Source: GCA-003244245 sp963823755
GTDB lineage: Bacteria; Actinomycetota; Actinomycetes; Mycobacteriales; Pseudonocardiaceae
NCBI GenBank assembly: GCA_963823755.1
Contig: CAWGMP010000017.1
Span: 186,001-250,000 of the forward strand
DNA: 64,000 nucleotides
Direction: 5' to 3'
Shown here: positions 43,117-52,493 of the stretch, one piece after another
Layout of the letters: every line of letters begins with the position of its first letter
Position numbering within the stretch: the first letter of the stretch is position 1
Program-made: the position numbers and the translations under genes
Notes under the pieces: generated by a model
Told to the model about the DNA's origin: nothing
Seen by the model: only the letters and a program-made list of their open reading frames with translations
Database searches by the model: none

Positions 43117-44094
43117 TCACGGAGAGTTGACCCATTCCTCCGAACCGTCAGAGAATTCCTGACGCTTCCAGATCGGCAGCTGCAGCTTCACCTCGTCGAC
43201 CAGCGCTGCGCACGCAGCGAAGGCCTCGGCACGGTGAGCTGCTGACACCGCGCAGGCCAGAGCCGAGTCGCCGATCGCCAGGGGCCCGACGCGGTGGCTG
43301 ACGGCCAGCGCGTACACGTGCGGGTGCGCCGCGGCGACCTGAACCGCCACTCGTGTGATCACGTCACCGGCATCGGGATGGCTGGAGTACTCCAACGCGC
43401 GCACCCCCCGGCCACCGTCATGGTCGCGGACCACGCCGGAGAAGCTCACCACGGCGCCGGCAGCCGAACGAGCAACCAGGCGAGCATGCTCCTCGACGTC
43501 CAACGGCTCTTCGGTGACCACCGCGCGAAGCACCACGTCCGTGGCTGCAGGCACAGCCGCTTTGTCGCTGTACCCCTGCCCGAGATTCGAAGGCAGGCCG
43601 GTTCCACTGCCGACATGATCTGCGCCGTGCAGCTGCTCGATCGCGTGATCGAGAACCCGGTCGAGGACAGCCAGGCCGTCGCGAACTCCACCGGTGGAGC
43701 CGGGCAGGTTGACCACGAGAGTGCGGCCCGCCACTCCAGCCAGCCCGCGGGAAAGGACCGCGGTAGGCACCTGAGGCAGCCCGGCCGAGCGGATCGCGTC
43801 CGCCAATCCGGGCAGGCGACAATCCAGCAGCGGCTCGGTGGCCTCCGGGGTGCGATCGGTGGGGCTGATCCCAGTGCCGCCGGTGGTGAGCACGACGTCG
43901 ACCGCGTCGGCCACCGCCACCGCCACCGCGTCACGCACTGGCGAGCCGTCGGGTACCACCACGGGGTTCGGTGTCTGATAGCCACGCTCACACAACCAGT
44001 CGACGATGATGGGACCGGTGCGGTCGGCGTACACCCCGGCGGCCGCACGGTTGGACGCCACCACGACCACCGCGCGACGGGTCGTCGATGTCAT
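43117..44094 (-). CDS. MoaB/Mog - MoaE fusion protein
   Basis: The 325-aa protein joins an N-terminal MoaB/Mog domain (TTGGTGISPTDRTPEAT, about 65-81, and VNLPGSTGGVRDGL, the molybdopterin adenylation signature) to a C-terminal MoaE domain. The MoaE part has AVVSFSGVVRDHDGGRGVRALEY, HRVGPLAIGDSALACAVSAAHR and WKRQEFSDGSEEWVNSP, the lysine-containing catalytic end of MPT synthase. ATG at 44094 overlaps moaC's TGA. The fusion puts adenylation and sulfur transfer on one chain. Confidence 0.88.
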   Translation of the reverse strand: MTSTTRRAVVVVASNRAAAGVYADRTGPIIVDWLCERGYQTPNPVVVPDGSPVRDAVAVAVADAVDVVLTTGGTGISPTDRTPEATEPLLDCRLPGLADAIRSAGLPQVPTAVLSRGLAGVAGRTLVVNLPGSTGGVRDGLAVLDRVLDHAIEQLHGADHVGSGTGLPSNLGQGYSDKAAVPAATDVVLRAVVTEEPLDVEEHARLVARSAAGAVVSFSGVVRDHDGGRGVRALEYSSHPDAGDVITRVAVQVAAAHPHVYALAVSHRVGPLAIGDSALACAVSAAHRAEAFAACAALVDEVKLQLPIWKRQEFSDGSEEWVNSP

Positions 44095-44594
44095 CAGCTC
44101 TCCTGAATCAGGTCGACGGGACGGTTCCACACACCGGTCTTCCCACCCGCTTTGCGTTCCACCCGCACGGCGTCGAGCACTGCGGCCGGGTCGACTGCCT
44201 TGACCATGTCGTGCAGCGCCAGTCCGGCGACGGCGACTGCGGTGAGCGCCTCCATCTCCACACCCGTGCGGTCGGTGGTGCGGACCGTGGCGGTGATCCG
44301 AACCTCGGAACCCACGATGGTCAGGTCCACAGCCACCCCGGTCAACGCGAGGGGATGGCACAGTGGGATCAGATCGGGCGTTCGCTTGGCCGCCATGATG
44401 CCGGCGATCCGGGCGGTGGCCAGGGCATCGCCTTTGGGTAGTTCCTCGGCGCGCAGCAACCGCACCACCTCCTCGGTGGTGCGGAAGACCCCCGAGGCGA
44501 CTGCCTCCCGCGCGGAGGTCTGCTTATCCGAGACGTCGACCATCCGGGCCGCGCCACGATCATCCAGATGGGTCAGTCGTCCCTCGGAACTCAC
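44094..44594 (-). CDS. moaC: Cyclic pyranopterin monophosphate synthase accessory protein
   Basis: The 166-aa protein has the MoaC signatures MVDVSDKQTSAREAVASG, KGDALATARIAGIMAAKRTPDLIPLCHPL (catalytic histidine and lysine) and GVEMEALTAVAVAGLALHDMVKA. It converts the MoaA product into cPMP in molybdenum cofactor synthesis. The start is the GTG at 44594. No moaA is in this window. It is coupled to the MoaB-MoaE fusion gene. Confidence 0.93.
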   Translation of the reverse strand: MSSEGRLTHLDDRGAARMVDVSDKQTSAREAVASGVFRTTEEVVRLLRAEELPKGDALATARIAGIMAAKRTPDLIPLCHPLALTGVAVDLTIVGSEVRITATVRTTDRTGVEMEALTAVAVAGLALHDMVKAVDPAAVLDAVRVERKAGGKTGVWNRPVDLIQES

Positions 44595-44654
44595 CAATCG
44601 ATCCTACGGCCCGGCCGACCACTGTCGGCGGTGACGTGCGAGCAACGTTGACAA

Positions 44655-44693
44655 CGGAGGGACCCGGCACGCATTGCGTGCCGGGTCCCTCCG
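44655..44693 (-). terminator. Strong 18-19-bp hairpin
   Basis: CGGAGGGACCCGGCACGCA pairs exactly with TGCGTGCCGGGTCCCTCCG across a single T. It lies between the end of the secreted protein gene (44711) and the start of moaC (44594). Confidence 0.85.
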
Positions 44694-44710
44694 GTTATGT
44701 CCCGATCAGG

Positions 44711-45562
44711 TCAGTGCGTCACCGGCAGGTGCGTTTTGACCGGCTGAGGCGGCGGTGCCTCTTCCTTCTGCTCGTGACGGTTCTCGTGGTGCTCTTCACG
44801 GCAGCTGGCAGACGAGATCACGATCTCCTCCAGTGCCTCCCGGTCACCCTTGGGAGTGGCCAGACTCGGGTTCTGCGTCTTGAGCACACCAAGCAGGTCT
44901 TGGACGGTGGGAGCGGATCCCGCCGGGGCCGACGACTTGGCATGAGCGGCCTTCAGCTCATCCATGCTTGGGACCTTCAACTTATTGGACGCGAGACTCT
45001 TGAAAAGGTTGAGATCCTTGTCCGAGAGCGCCCGCCCACGGCGGTCGCCCGGCAGCAGCGAGACCACCGCCGCGTCGACCGTGAGCTTGTCGTGGTCCCG
45101 GTGCTGCCGGTTGAACTCGACCTTGACCACCGGCGAGAGGTCCAGCTCTTGACCCGCATAGGGAGACGACTTACCACCATCCCCATCAGTACCGATGATC
45201 GAGGAGTCACCGTGGCCGTTCTCGCAGGTCGCCTCGAGAACTTTGAGCTTCAGCCCGAGGATGTCGACCTTGACAGCCGTTGCCTTGGACCGGAAGTGCT
45301 CGGCCTCTACCTTGAGTAGCGCGACATAGATGCCGTTCTTGTTCGGCCCCGGCACCTCAAGCAGTGCCTTGCGCTCGTCAGGTGGTGCCTCGACGAAGGG
45401 AGTCGGTGAGATAGGCAGCAAACCTTCCGCGGCGATCCCGAATGCCGAGGCGGTGGGCTCTTCGCCAGCGGAGCCGGACAGGGTCCCCAGCAGCAGGGCC
45501 GCGACGGCGGTGGCAGCACCGACGCTGGCAGCACTGGCGCCGGCGAGCTTCCTACTGTTCAC
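44711..45562 (-). CDS. Secreted protein of unknown function
   Basis: The 283-aa protein starts at GTG 45562 (AAAGGA eight bases before) with a signal peptide (KLAGASAASVGAATAVAALLLGTLSG) and probable cleavage after SGSA. The mature part begins with AFGIAAEGLLPISPTPFVE and has a beta-rich middle with VKVDILGLKLKVLEATCENG, reminiscent of choice-of-anchor P proteins, then a charged tail with HHENRHEQKEEAPPPQPVKTH. Two cysteines may pair. It lies beside the L,D-transpeptidase gene (20 bp) and is probably co-transcribed, suggesting a cell-wall role. Confidence 0.7.
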   Translation of the reverse strand: MNSRKLAGASAASVGAATAVAALLLGTLSGSAGEEPTASAFGIAAEGLLPISPTPFVEAPPDERKALLEVPGPNKNGIYVALLKVEAEHFRSKATAVKVDILGLKLKVLEATCENGHGDSSIIGTDGDGGKSSPYAGQELDLSPVVKVEFNRQHRDHDKLTVDAAVVSLLPGDRRGRALSDKDLNLFKSLASNKLKVPSMDELKAAHAKSSAPAGSAPTVQDLLGVLKTQNPSLATPKGDREALEEIVISSASCREEHHENRHEQKEEAPPPQPVKTHLPVTH

Positions 45563-45582
45563 ATGCTGTCCTTTCGTTTGTT

Positions 45583-46455
45583 TCAGTTCTCATCGATGAG
45601 CACGAGCGTTCCCAGAGGAACTTGGATCAACTGGTGGAGCGCGTCCGACGGCACCCGGATACAACCATCGCTAGAGCGAGTACCGAAGACGTTGGCCGTA
45701 GGCCAGGTATGAATCGCGACGGTTCCCGGGCCGCCGCCGAAGCTGTCCAAAGTGGGACTGTGGGTACCCAACGGTAGGATCACAGGCGAGTATCGCTGCG
45801 CGGTGTCGCTGAACGAACCGAGCAGGAACGTCCGCCCTGCTGGAGTGGGGGCAGATTGCTTACCGATGCCCACCGTCCAGTTCCCCAGGCGCTGGCCCCC
45901 CTTGAACAGCTCCATGGTGAGGAAACGAAGGTGCACCCGGATGAGATACGGGGTTACCGCCCGATCGAGTGCAGTGTCCGTCACCCAGCCCGCCGAGCGG
46001 TTGGGCCGCGAGGGCAGCAACACCTGCACCCACCCGGGTTGTTGGGCGATTGCCGGCAGCCAGGTATCACCGATCTGTTGGGGACCGACCCTGGCGATCG
46101 GGGCGCCGCCGGGGGCTGAATACACCACGACCTCCCGCCGTGGGTGAACCACGGTGCCATCGGTAGCCATCAGTGGACCGGGGTCCAGCGGCGCCCCTTC
46201 GATGGCGGTGTAGGTGGTGCTCTGCGGTAGCACTGCGGGATCCGCCGGGAGCACTGCTGGCGGGATCGCGCTGACCGGAGCGGCCACGACAGGCGCCTTC
46301 GACGGCGTGGCCTTGGGGGTATCACCAGTCCCGAAGGGGGCCAGCAGGGCCACCACAACGATCACCAGCACTACCAGGACAACCCCACCGGCCGCGCATG
46401 CGAGCAGGTAAGGACGATCGCGTAACCGGAACGATCCGGGAGGACGTTGCGTCAT
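45583..46455 (-). CDS. L,D-transpeptidase (YkuD)
   Basis: The 290-aa protein has an N-terminal membrane anchor (YLLACAAGGVVLVVLVIVVVALLAPF), a proline/alanine spacer, and a YkuD domain with the catalytic motif HTWPTANVFGTRSSDGCIRVP (His about 252, Cys about 270). Such enzymes form 3-3 crosslinks in peptidoglycan outside the membrane and are typical of Mycobacteriales and Pseudonocardiales. The family motif SHGCIRV reads SDGCIRV here. Confidence 0.85.
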   Translation of the reverse strand: MTQRPPGSFRLRDRPYLLACAAGGVVLVVLVIVVVALLAPFGTGDTPKATPSKAPVVAAPVSAIPPAVLPADPAVLPQSTTYTAIEGAPLDPGPLMATDGTVVHPRREVVVYSAPGGAPIARVGPQQIGDTWLPAIAQQPGWVQVLLPSRPNRSAGWVTDTALDRAVTPYLIRVHLRFLTMELFKGGQRLGNWTVGIGKQSAPTPAGRTFLLGSFSDTAQRYSPVILPLGTHSPTLDSFGGGPGTVAIHTWPTANVFGTRSSDGCIRVPSDALHQLIQVPLGTLVLIDEN

Positions 46456-46605
46456 GACCTCGTGTGGTGTCGGACGAGCGGAACTGGTTGGCTCGCCCTC
46501 CCCGAACGGGCGATCCCACTCGGCCCAACGACACTGTGACGTCCGCTGGGGCCGCGCGGTGACGGCACCCTAACGGAACCGAAACGGGGTCCAGCAGAGA
46601 CCCCG

Positions 46606-46797
46606 CTACGGGGTGTCGCTGCGGTTGATCTCGGTATGCGGATGCTCGTAGGGGAGCTCGTCGGGCGATAGCGGGAAGATCACCTCACCGAACGGGGACA
46701 GCGCGCCCTGGACAGGGGCGGCAAGCTCACTGACCGGGTGGTCCTCCTCCGACCAGCTCGGCCAGGTCGGGTCGATCCGGTCGGTGTGCTTAGCCAC
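46606..46797 (-). CDS. Small conserved acidic protein, 63 aa
   Basis: GTG at 46797 follows GAGGAGG with ideal spacing. The product is acidic and proline-rich (DPTWPSWSEEDHPVSEL, ending YEHPHTEINRSDTP) with no recognised domain. A short gene sits in the same place, next to the helicase-associated protein, in mycobacteria; that correspondence is from memory. Function unknown. Confidence 0.6.
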   Translation of the reverse strand: MAKHTDRIDPTWPSWSEEDHPVSELAAPVQGALSPFGEVIFPLSPDELPYEHPHTEINRSDTP

Positions 46798-46952
46798 AGC
46801 TCCTCCTCAGCTCGAGTGCCCGCCGACGTACTCGTCTCCGCGGAGACGGCATGAACGCCCTCCATTCTGCCCGATGCGAAGGTGCCCATTTCCAGTGCGA
46901 CGACATGAGGTCAGGCAACGGTCCCTGGAGGGTTCTCGCTACCCTGGAAGGG

Positions 46953-49217
46953 ATGCCCAGCACCGCACTCGCTGACTGGCTACGTTCCCGGGACGACGAG
47001 ACGTTGGTCGCGCTGCTCCGCAGCCGTCCGGACCTCGCCGTGCCCGCTCCGGCGGATTCGACGGTGTTGGCCACCCGGGCCGGTATCCCAGCGTCAGTCG
47101 CCCGAGCCTGCGAGGACCTCGACCGCTTCACTCTTGCGGTGCTGTCGGCGCTGCTGGTGGCCGATGCCGATACCACACCGGCGAGCTACCAGGGCGTCGA
47201 ACAGATATTCGGCCGCAACGTTGCCGCCAGGAGGATTCAGCAGGCCCTGGACGAGTTACGATGCTGCGCCTTGGTCTGGGGCGACGATGACGCGCTCACG
47301 GTGGTCCCGGCAGCACGACAGGTCATCGGCCCGTATCCGGCCGGCTTGGGGCGCCGTGACGCAGATCTCGTCAGCGTCGACCTCCACGCGGTCCTCGCCG
47401 GGCTGGCCGACGACGAGCTGAGGATATTGCGAACCCTGGCCGCAGGGCCGCCGGTCGGCACCACTCGAGACGCCACCAAGGTGCTCCCGCCGGCCTGCGC
47501 TCGCACACCGGTGCAACGCCTGCTGGCGCGTGGGCTGCTGCGACGGATGGACGCCAACACCGTCGAGTTGCCCGCACAGGTGGGTCTGGCGCTGCGCGGA
47601 GATCAGCCGCTCGGATCTGCCGACCTGAACGAGCCAGAGCTGCCGACCCGCCGGCGTGATCCGTCCATAGTGGACTCAACCGCTGCGGGTGCGGTACTCG
47701 AACTGCTGCGCCAGACTGAGAAGCTACTCGCAGAATGGTCGGCGGACCCGCCCGCGGTGTTACGCACCGGTGGTGTCGGCGTCCGGGATATCCGCCGAAC
47801 GTCGCGCCGGTTGGCCGTCGACGAGGTGACAGTGGCGCTGCTCGCCGAGGTCGTCGTCGCTGCTGGATTGGTCACCTGGACCGACGAGGGGACGGGCACG
47901 CAGCTGTGGGTGCCCACGGTCGCCGCCGATGCCTGGCTCGCGGCACCACCGCAGCGGCGCTGGGCCACGCTGGCACCCACCTGGCTCGAGCTGCCCCGAC
48001 TGCCCGGATTGGCCGGCACCCGCGATGACAAAGACCGGCCATTGACCGCGTTGTCCGATGAACTGCGCCAGCCACGCGCTCCAGCGCAACGACGCCGCAT
48101 CCTCGAGGTGGTCGCCGAGCTGCCCGTCGGCCGCGGCATCCAGCGTCCCGAGGAGCTCGCCGCGGTGCTGTCCTGGCGGGCACCGCGGCGGGATGGTCGG
48201 CGACGTGACGAGGTGGTCGCCTGGACCCTCCAGGAAGCCACCTTGCTGGGTGTGCTCGCGCTGGGCGCACTGTCGTCGGCCGGCCGAGCGCTGCTGCGCG
48301 ACGGTGCGGCGGCCGCAGCGGCCGTGCTGAGTGCCGCGCTACCCGAGCCGGTGAACCACGTCCTGGTGCAAGCCGACCGTACCGTGGTCGCACCCGGACC
48401 GCTGGAGCCCGAGCTGGCCCGAGAGATCGGGCTGGTGGCCGATGTGGAGTCAGCGGGTGGTGCCACCGTCTACCGGGTCACCGAAGACACCGTGCGCCGG
48501 GCACTGGACGCCGGGCGCAGCGCCGCCGACCTGCACGAGCTGTTCCGAACCAGGTCGGCAACCCCGGTACCGCAGTCGCTGAGCTACCTCATCGACGACG
48601 TGGCCCGCCGGCACGGGCGGCTGCGCGGTGGCGCCGCCGCAGCCTTCCTCCGCTGCGACGACGCGGTGCTGCTCACCGAAGTACTGGCGCATCCGGTCGC
48701 CGCCCGCTGTGGGCTGCGCCGGCTCGCCCCCACCGTGCTGGTCAGCTCACTATCGCTGGCTGCACTACTCGATGAGGTGCGAGGCGCCGGCTTCAGCCCG
48801 GTTGCTGAGGGAGCCGACGGCGAGGTGGTCGACCTGCGTGCCGGAGCTCGCCGGACCAGGGTCCGGACCCAGGCACCCCGCCGTGGCGCCATCCCACCTA
48901 CTCCTTCGACCGAGCAGCTTGCCGCGCTGGTGGCAGCGGTGCGGGCCGGGGACGCCACGTCCATCACCCCGCGCGGGCCCGCGGTCGCCAACGCTGCGGC
49001 GTCCACCGGTGACACGCTGGAGCTGTTGCAGGGCGCTGCCCACGCCGGCAGCAACGTCTGCATCGGCTTCGTGGACTCCCATGGGGTAGCCAGCAGACGG
49101 ATCGTGCGGCCGGTGAGCGTGGGTGGCGGCGTCCTGGAGGGCTTCGACCGCTCAGCCGACGAGCTACGGCGCTTCCCGCTGCACCGGATCACCTCAGCGG
49201 CGGTCATGCAGGACTGA
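46953..49217 (+). CDS. Helicase-associated (XPB/Ssl2-like) domain protein
   Basis: The 754-aa protein resembles the large helicase-associated proteins of actinobacteria that accompany XPB: DWLRSRDDETLVALLRSRPDLAVPAP at the N-terminus, a long middle, and a C-terminal ARRTRVRTQAPRRGAIPPTPS and NVCIGFVDSHGVASRRIVRPVSVGGGVLEGF. It has no Walker motifs and therefore no evident ATPase. ATG at 46953 is chosen although GGAAGGG sits immediately before it, so translation may be leaderless. Its location two transcription units from XPB supports a joint DNA-repair role. Confidence 0.8.
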   Translation: MPSTALADWLRSRDDETLVALLRSRPDLAVPAPADSTVLATRAGIPASVARACEDLDRFTLAVLSALLVADADTTPASYQGVEQIFGRNVAARRIQQALDELRCCALVWGDDDALTVVPAARQVIGPYPAGLGRRDADLVSVDLHAVLAGLADDELRILRTLAAGPPVGTTRDATKVLPPACARTPVQRLLARGLLRRMDANTVELPAQVGLALRGDQPLGSADLNEPELPTRRRDPSIVDSTAAGAVLELLRQTEKLLAEWSADPPAVLRTGGVGVRDIRRTSRRLAVDEVTVALLAEVVVAAGLVTWTDEGTGTQLWVPTVAADAWLAAPPQRRWATLAPTWLELPRLPGLAGTRDDKDRPLTALSDELRQPRAPAQRRRILEVVAELPVGRGIQRPEELAAVLSWRAPRRDGRRRDEVVAWTLQEATLLGVLALGALSSAGRALLRDGAAAAAAVLSAALPEPVNHVLVQADRTVVAPGPLEPELAREIGLVADVESAGGATVYRVTEDTVRRALDAGRSAADLHELFRTRSATPVPQSLSYLIDDVARRHGRLRGGAAAAFLRCDDAVLLTEVLAHPVAARCGLRRLAPTVLVSSLSLAALLDEVRGAGFSPVAEGADGEVVDLRAGARRTRVRTQAPRRGAIPPTPSTEQLAALVAAVRAGDATSITPRGPAVANAAASTGDTLELLQGAAHAGSNVCIGFVDSHGVASRRIVRPVSVGGGVLEGFDRSADELRRFPLHRITSAAVMQD

Positions 49218-49267
49218 CGCCAGAACATTCTCACGCGCTTCTCAGAGCTTGCTCACGGCCCCAAGAT

Positions 49268-49702
49268 CTAGGTGCGCGCGGCGCTCTGCAACTGCGCGCG
49301 CAGCTCGGGAGTCAAAAGCTTCCCGGCTCGGTCGACGAGCAGCGTCATCTCATAGCCGATCAGGCCGATGTCGCAGCTCGGCGAGGCCAGCACAGCGAGG
49401 CTGGACCCGTCGCTGATGGCCATGGTCAAGACGATGCCGCGCTCCATCTCCACGACGGTCTGCACCACACCGCCCGCCTCGAAGCAGCGAGCCGCACCCT
49501 GGGTGAGGCTCACCAGGCCCGATGTGACCGCGGCAAGCTGGTCAGCGCGGTCGCGGGGCAGTCCTGAGGACGGGACCAGGAGCAGCCCGTCGGCGGAGAC
49601 CACCACAGCATGCGCCACGCCGGGCACCTGCTGCACGAAGCTGTCCACCAACCACCCGAACTGGCTGGGCTGGACCGGCTGCTGTGGCGCTGCTGTCGTC
49701 AC
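49268..49702 (-). CDS. Roadblock/LC7 protein (CvnB type), second of the conservon
   Basis: The 144-aa protein has the conservon roadblock sequence FGWLVDSFVQQVPGVAHAVVVSADGLLL, DRADQLAAVTSGLVSL, and GYEMTLLVDRAG. GTG at 49702 overlaps the stop of the kinase tail (GTGA), and GAGGAG lies about nine bases before. Roadblock proteins act as regulators of the small GTPase of the same cluster. It is closely similar to the first roadblock gene (53743-54162), so the cluster was duplicated. Confidence 0.85.
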   Translation of the reverse strand: MTTAAPQQPVQPSQFGWLVDSFVQQVPGVAHAVVVSADGLLLVPSSGLPRDRADQLAAVTSGLVSLTQGAARCFEAGGVVQTVVEMERGIVLTMAISDGSSLAVLASPSCDIGLIGYEMTLLVDRAGKLLTPELRAQLQSAART

Positions 49703-50292
49703 TGCTGTTTCTCCTCGAAAGGTCCGTGCTCGAAAAACTGCTGTGCGGGCTCGGTCCACGGGGGGTACTCATCAGAAACGATGCTGGCATGGCGCCCGAC
49801 ACGCAATCCGCGCTGATATCTGCTCAACCGGCCGCGCACAGCGTCCGGGGTGCGAGCCGGGCCGGCGGATACCGGCGTTGGTACCATACGACCGTCCGCG
49901 CCGGACACCAGGTGCGCGCGCGGCTGTCGCTTGGGCAATCCCGCTGGGGTGACTTCGTGGCCAACCGGGGTGCGCAGCGCTTGCGCGGTCTGCCATCCCT
50001 CGTCGAACGGGGACTGCCACTCGGGCGCAGTGGTGGACGACGGATTGCTCGCTGCGGACCGCTGGTCGCGGAACCAGGCCGAGACCATTTCGAAGATCTC
50101 TTCACGAACTTCCGGGCGCTGCCCGGCTACGGGGTCCCCATCCAGCGGATCGGTGGCCACCACGGTCTGCTTCCCGGATCCGTCCAGCTGATCGGAGTCC
50201 GCCGCACGCTCGGACCCAGGCTCGTCATGGCCGAAGAGCTTCGAGCCACTCCTCCAGAGCCGTACGCGCACGGCCGCGCTGCGAGGTGACAA
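49699..50292 (-). pseudogene. C-terminal tail of the second conservon kinase in a shifted frame
   Basis: This frame holds the usual end of CvnA kinases: EIFEMVSAWFRDQ, FDEGWQTAQALRTPVGHEVTPAGLPKRQPRAHLV and VRGRLSRYQRGLRVGR. It runs to an overlap with the roadblock gene exactly as in the first kinase-roadblock pair. It has no proper start codon and lies one frame away from the upstream kinase coding, which stops at 50225 after LEEWLEALRP. A one-base change near 50230-50290 would join them. Confidence 0.65.
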
Positions 50293-52477
50293 CTCCGATC
50301 GAGGCTGGGCTGAACAAGTCGGCAGCAGCGGCCTCGTCGATCACCGACACCTGCAGTGGCAGCTGCCACCCGGTGCCACTCGTTACCGGGCCACTCGTTA
50401 CCGGGCCACTCGTTACCGGGCCACTCGTTACCGGGCCACTCGTTACCGGGGCCTCTGTCGACACGCGGAGATCGATAGTCACCAAGGAGGGGGGCAGCAG
50501 CACAGTCGCCGTGAGCCCGCGGTCACCGACGCGCCGGCGCAGCCGCACCGCGATACCATGTTTCGCGGCCAGCTCGCGCACGACGAACAACCCCACCTGA
50601 CCGGGCACCGAGGGGTCGACCGCCGGTGCCGAGACGAGCCGCCCGTTGATCGCCTCAAGCTCGTCGACAGGGAGCCCGGGTCCGGAGTCGGTCACCTCCA
50701 CCAGCAGGCTCTTGTCCTCAGACAGCGTGGCAGCCAGAGTCGCCGTGGTCCCGGGCGGCGTGACGCTAGTGGCATTGTCGAGCAACTCTGCGATCAGGTG
50801 AACCAGATCGTTGACGACTGGGCCCGCCACCATGGCCGCCGGGGGTGCGCACACGGTCACCCGCTGGTGATCATCGATCTCCGCGACCGCATTATTCAGC
50901 ACGTCGAGCAACGCCGCCGGTTCCTCAGCACCACGATGTGCCGTCCCGCCGGCCAGCACCAGCAGGTTCTCGTTGTGGCGGCGCATCTGGGCGCCAAGCC
51001 GATCGAACTGGGCCAAGCTGTCCACCAGCCCCGACTCCGGCAGTTTTCTGCGCAACTCGTCGATCAGCGCAAGCAGGCGTTGCACCAGGCACTGACTGCG
51101 CGTGGACAGGTTGACGAATACCTCGTTGAGACTGCTGCGCAGCTGGGCCTGCTCGGTGGCCAACCGGACCGCCTGGGCGTGCACCGTGTCGAACGCCCTG
51201 GCGACCTGACCGACCTCCTCCCTGGAGTGCACCGGCACCGGGTCGACAATGGCCTGGCCAGGAGTACCGTCGACGGTCCGCAGCTGCTCGACGGCTTCCG
51301 GCAACCGGTGATCGGCGACCTCGAACGCGGCGGTACGCAGCGCGCGCAGCGGCTGCAACAGCGAGCGCACCACGACAACAAGTAGCGCCACGGCGATCAG
51401 CAGTAGCGCAGCGACCGCGGCGCCATCCCAGATCGCCTCGTGCAACGCACGGTCACTGCGCGCCAGGGTGTCCGTCCGCAACTCATTGAGCAGAGTGATC
51501 TCACCCTGGTGGATCGTCTCGACGGTCTCGGCCGCAGCAGAGTCCCAGTCACCGGGAACCATCTCCAGCGGCACTCCCCGTACCGACCGGTCCAGCGCGG
51601 CGTCCAGCAAGCGCTTCCGATCGATCACCGCTCTGGCGTTGAAATAGTGCTGCCGTTGAGCGGGAGACACGGCTCGGCCGAACTCGTCTGCTGCGGCCTC
51701 GAACCGAGCGTCGACGGCGCGAAGCGTGCGCTGCTGATCCGCGGGCAGGACGCCGGACAAGATCCCCGTCAGCAACACTGCCTGCTGCCAGGAAGCCTGT
51801 TCTCCGGCAACCGTGAGATCCCTGATGCCGTCAGCTATCGGGGCCAACGAATCGGGCGCGCCGTAGAGCGCCAGACGGTCGAGATCGAGTAGGGCCGCGA
51901 TGAGGTCGGAATACGCGGTGACGGCGTCGCGCGCGGTCGCGTCGCCCAGGGTCGTGTTATCCGGCGCGGCGTCAGCGCGCAGGGTGGCCTGCCGCAGAGC
52001 GGCAAGCCCGGACAGCCGGCTCAGCGCGGCCTGGTGGGCCCGCCCCCACTGAGCGCTCGCGGAAGCCGGGAAGGCATCCGCCCGGAAGTCCGCCGTACGC
52101 AGCATGGCGACAGCGGAATCCACCCGCCGGACCTGCGCTTGCCGGACGGCAGGGTCTGCAGCGCGGTGGGCGGCAAGCACCGTCACCACCCCGTGCCGCT
52201 CTGCCTGCAGGCCGTCCACAACCAAGCCCAGTTGCTGGGCGAGTCCGACCTGACGGGCCAGTGCGGCGAAATCGTGCGCCTTCCGTACCAGATCGCTGAC
52301 TCGAAGCACGCCGAGTACACCGGCGAGCACCAAAGGCACCAACAGCACCGCGGTGAGTTTGGTGCGCAGTCGCCAGTCCCGTAGCCGCCACCGGCCGCCA
52401 CGGCGCCGCAGCGCTGTGCGACCACCGAACACGGCGACGGCAGGGGTGCGACCGAAGCTCACCGCCACGCTGCGCAC
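50225..52477 (-). CDS. Conservon sensor kinase (CvnA type), second copy
   Basis: The protein (about 750 aa as read) has two membrane helices (KLTAVLLVPLVLAGVLGVL and AAVAALLLIAVALLVVVVR) flanking an extracellular nitrate-sensor-like helical region. HAMP-like SLLQPLRALRTAAFEVA follows, then an atypical kinase part VFVNLSTRSQCLVQRLLALIDEL (no canonical H box), HLIAELLDNATSVTPP and DSGPGLPVDEL. Five VTSGP units (coded by a 15-bp repeat, 50385-50455) follow. The reading ends early at 50225 and the usual tail is in another frame. Start GTG 52477 is inferred from composition and overlaps no upstream gene. Confidence 0.75.
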   Translation of the reverse strand: MRSVAVSFGRTPAVAVFGGRTALRRRGGRWRLRDWRLRTKLTAVLLVPLVLAGVLGVLRVSDLVRKAHDFAALARQVGLAQQLGLVVDGLQAERHGVVTVLAAHRAADPAVRQAQVRRVDSAVAMLRTADFRADAFPASASAQWGRAHQAALSRLSGLAALRQATLRADAAPDNTTLGDATARDAVTAYSDLIAALLDLDRLALYGAPDSLAPIADGIRDLTVAGEQASWQQAVLLTGILSGVLPADQQRTLRAVDARFEAAADEFGRAVSPAQRQHYFNARAVIDRKRLLDAALDRSVRGVPLEMVPGDWDSAAAETVETIHQGEITLLNELRTDTLARSDRALHEAIWDGAAVAALLLIAVALLVVVVRSLLQPLRALRTAAFEVADHRLPEAVEQLRTVDGTPGQAIVDPVPVHSREEVGQVARAFDTVHAQAVRLATEQAQLRSSLNEVFVNLSTRSQCLVQRLLALIDELRRKLPESGLVDSLAQFDRLGAQMRRHNENLLVLAGGTAHRGAEEPAALLDVLNNAVAEIDDHQRVTVCAPPAAMVAGPVVNDLVHLIAELLDNATSVTPPGTTATLAATLSEDKSLLVEVTDSGPGLPVDELEAINGRLVSAPAVDPSVPGQVGLFVVRELAAKHGIAVRLRRRVGDRGLTATVLLPPSLVTIDLRVSTEAPVTSGPVTSGPVTSGPVTSGPVTSGTGWQLPLQVSVIDEAAAADLFSPASIGVVTSQRGRARTALEEWLEALRP
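50385..50455 (-). repeat. 15-bp minisatellite in kinase gene
   Basis: GGGCCACTCGTTACC (as given) recurs five times end to end and encodes VTSGP units in a linker of the second conservon kinase. Repeat number could change by slippage without breaking the frame. Confidence 0.85.
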
Positions 52478-52493
52478 GCTCCCAACTCTATGA

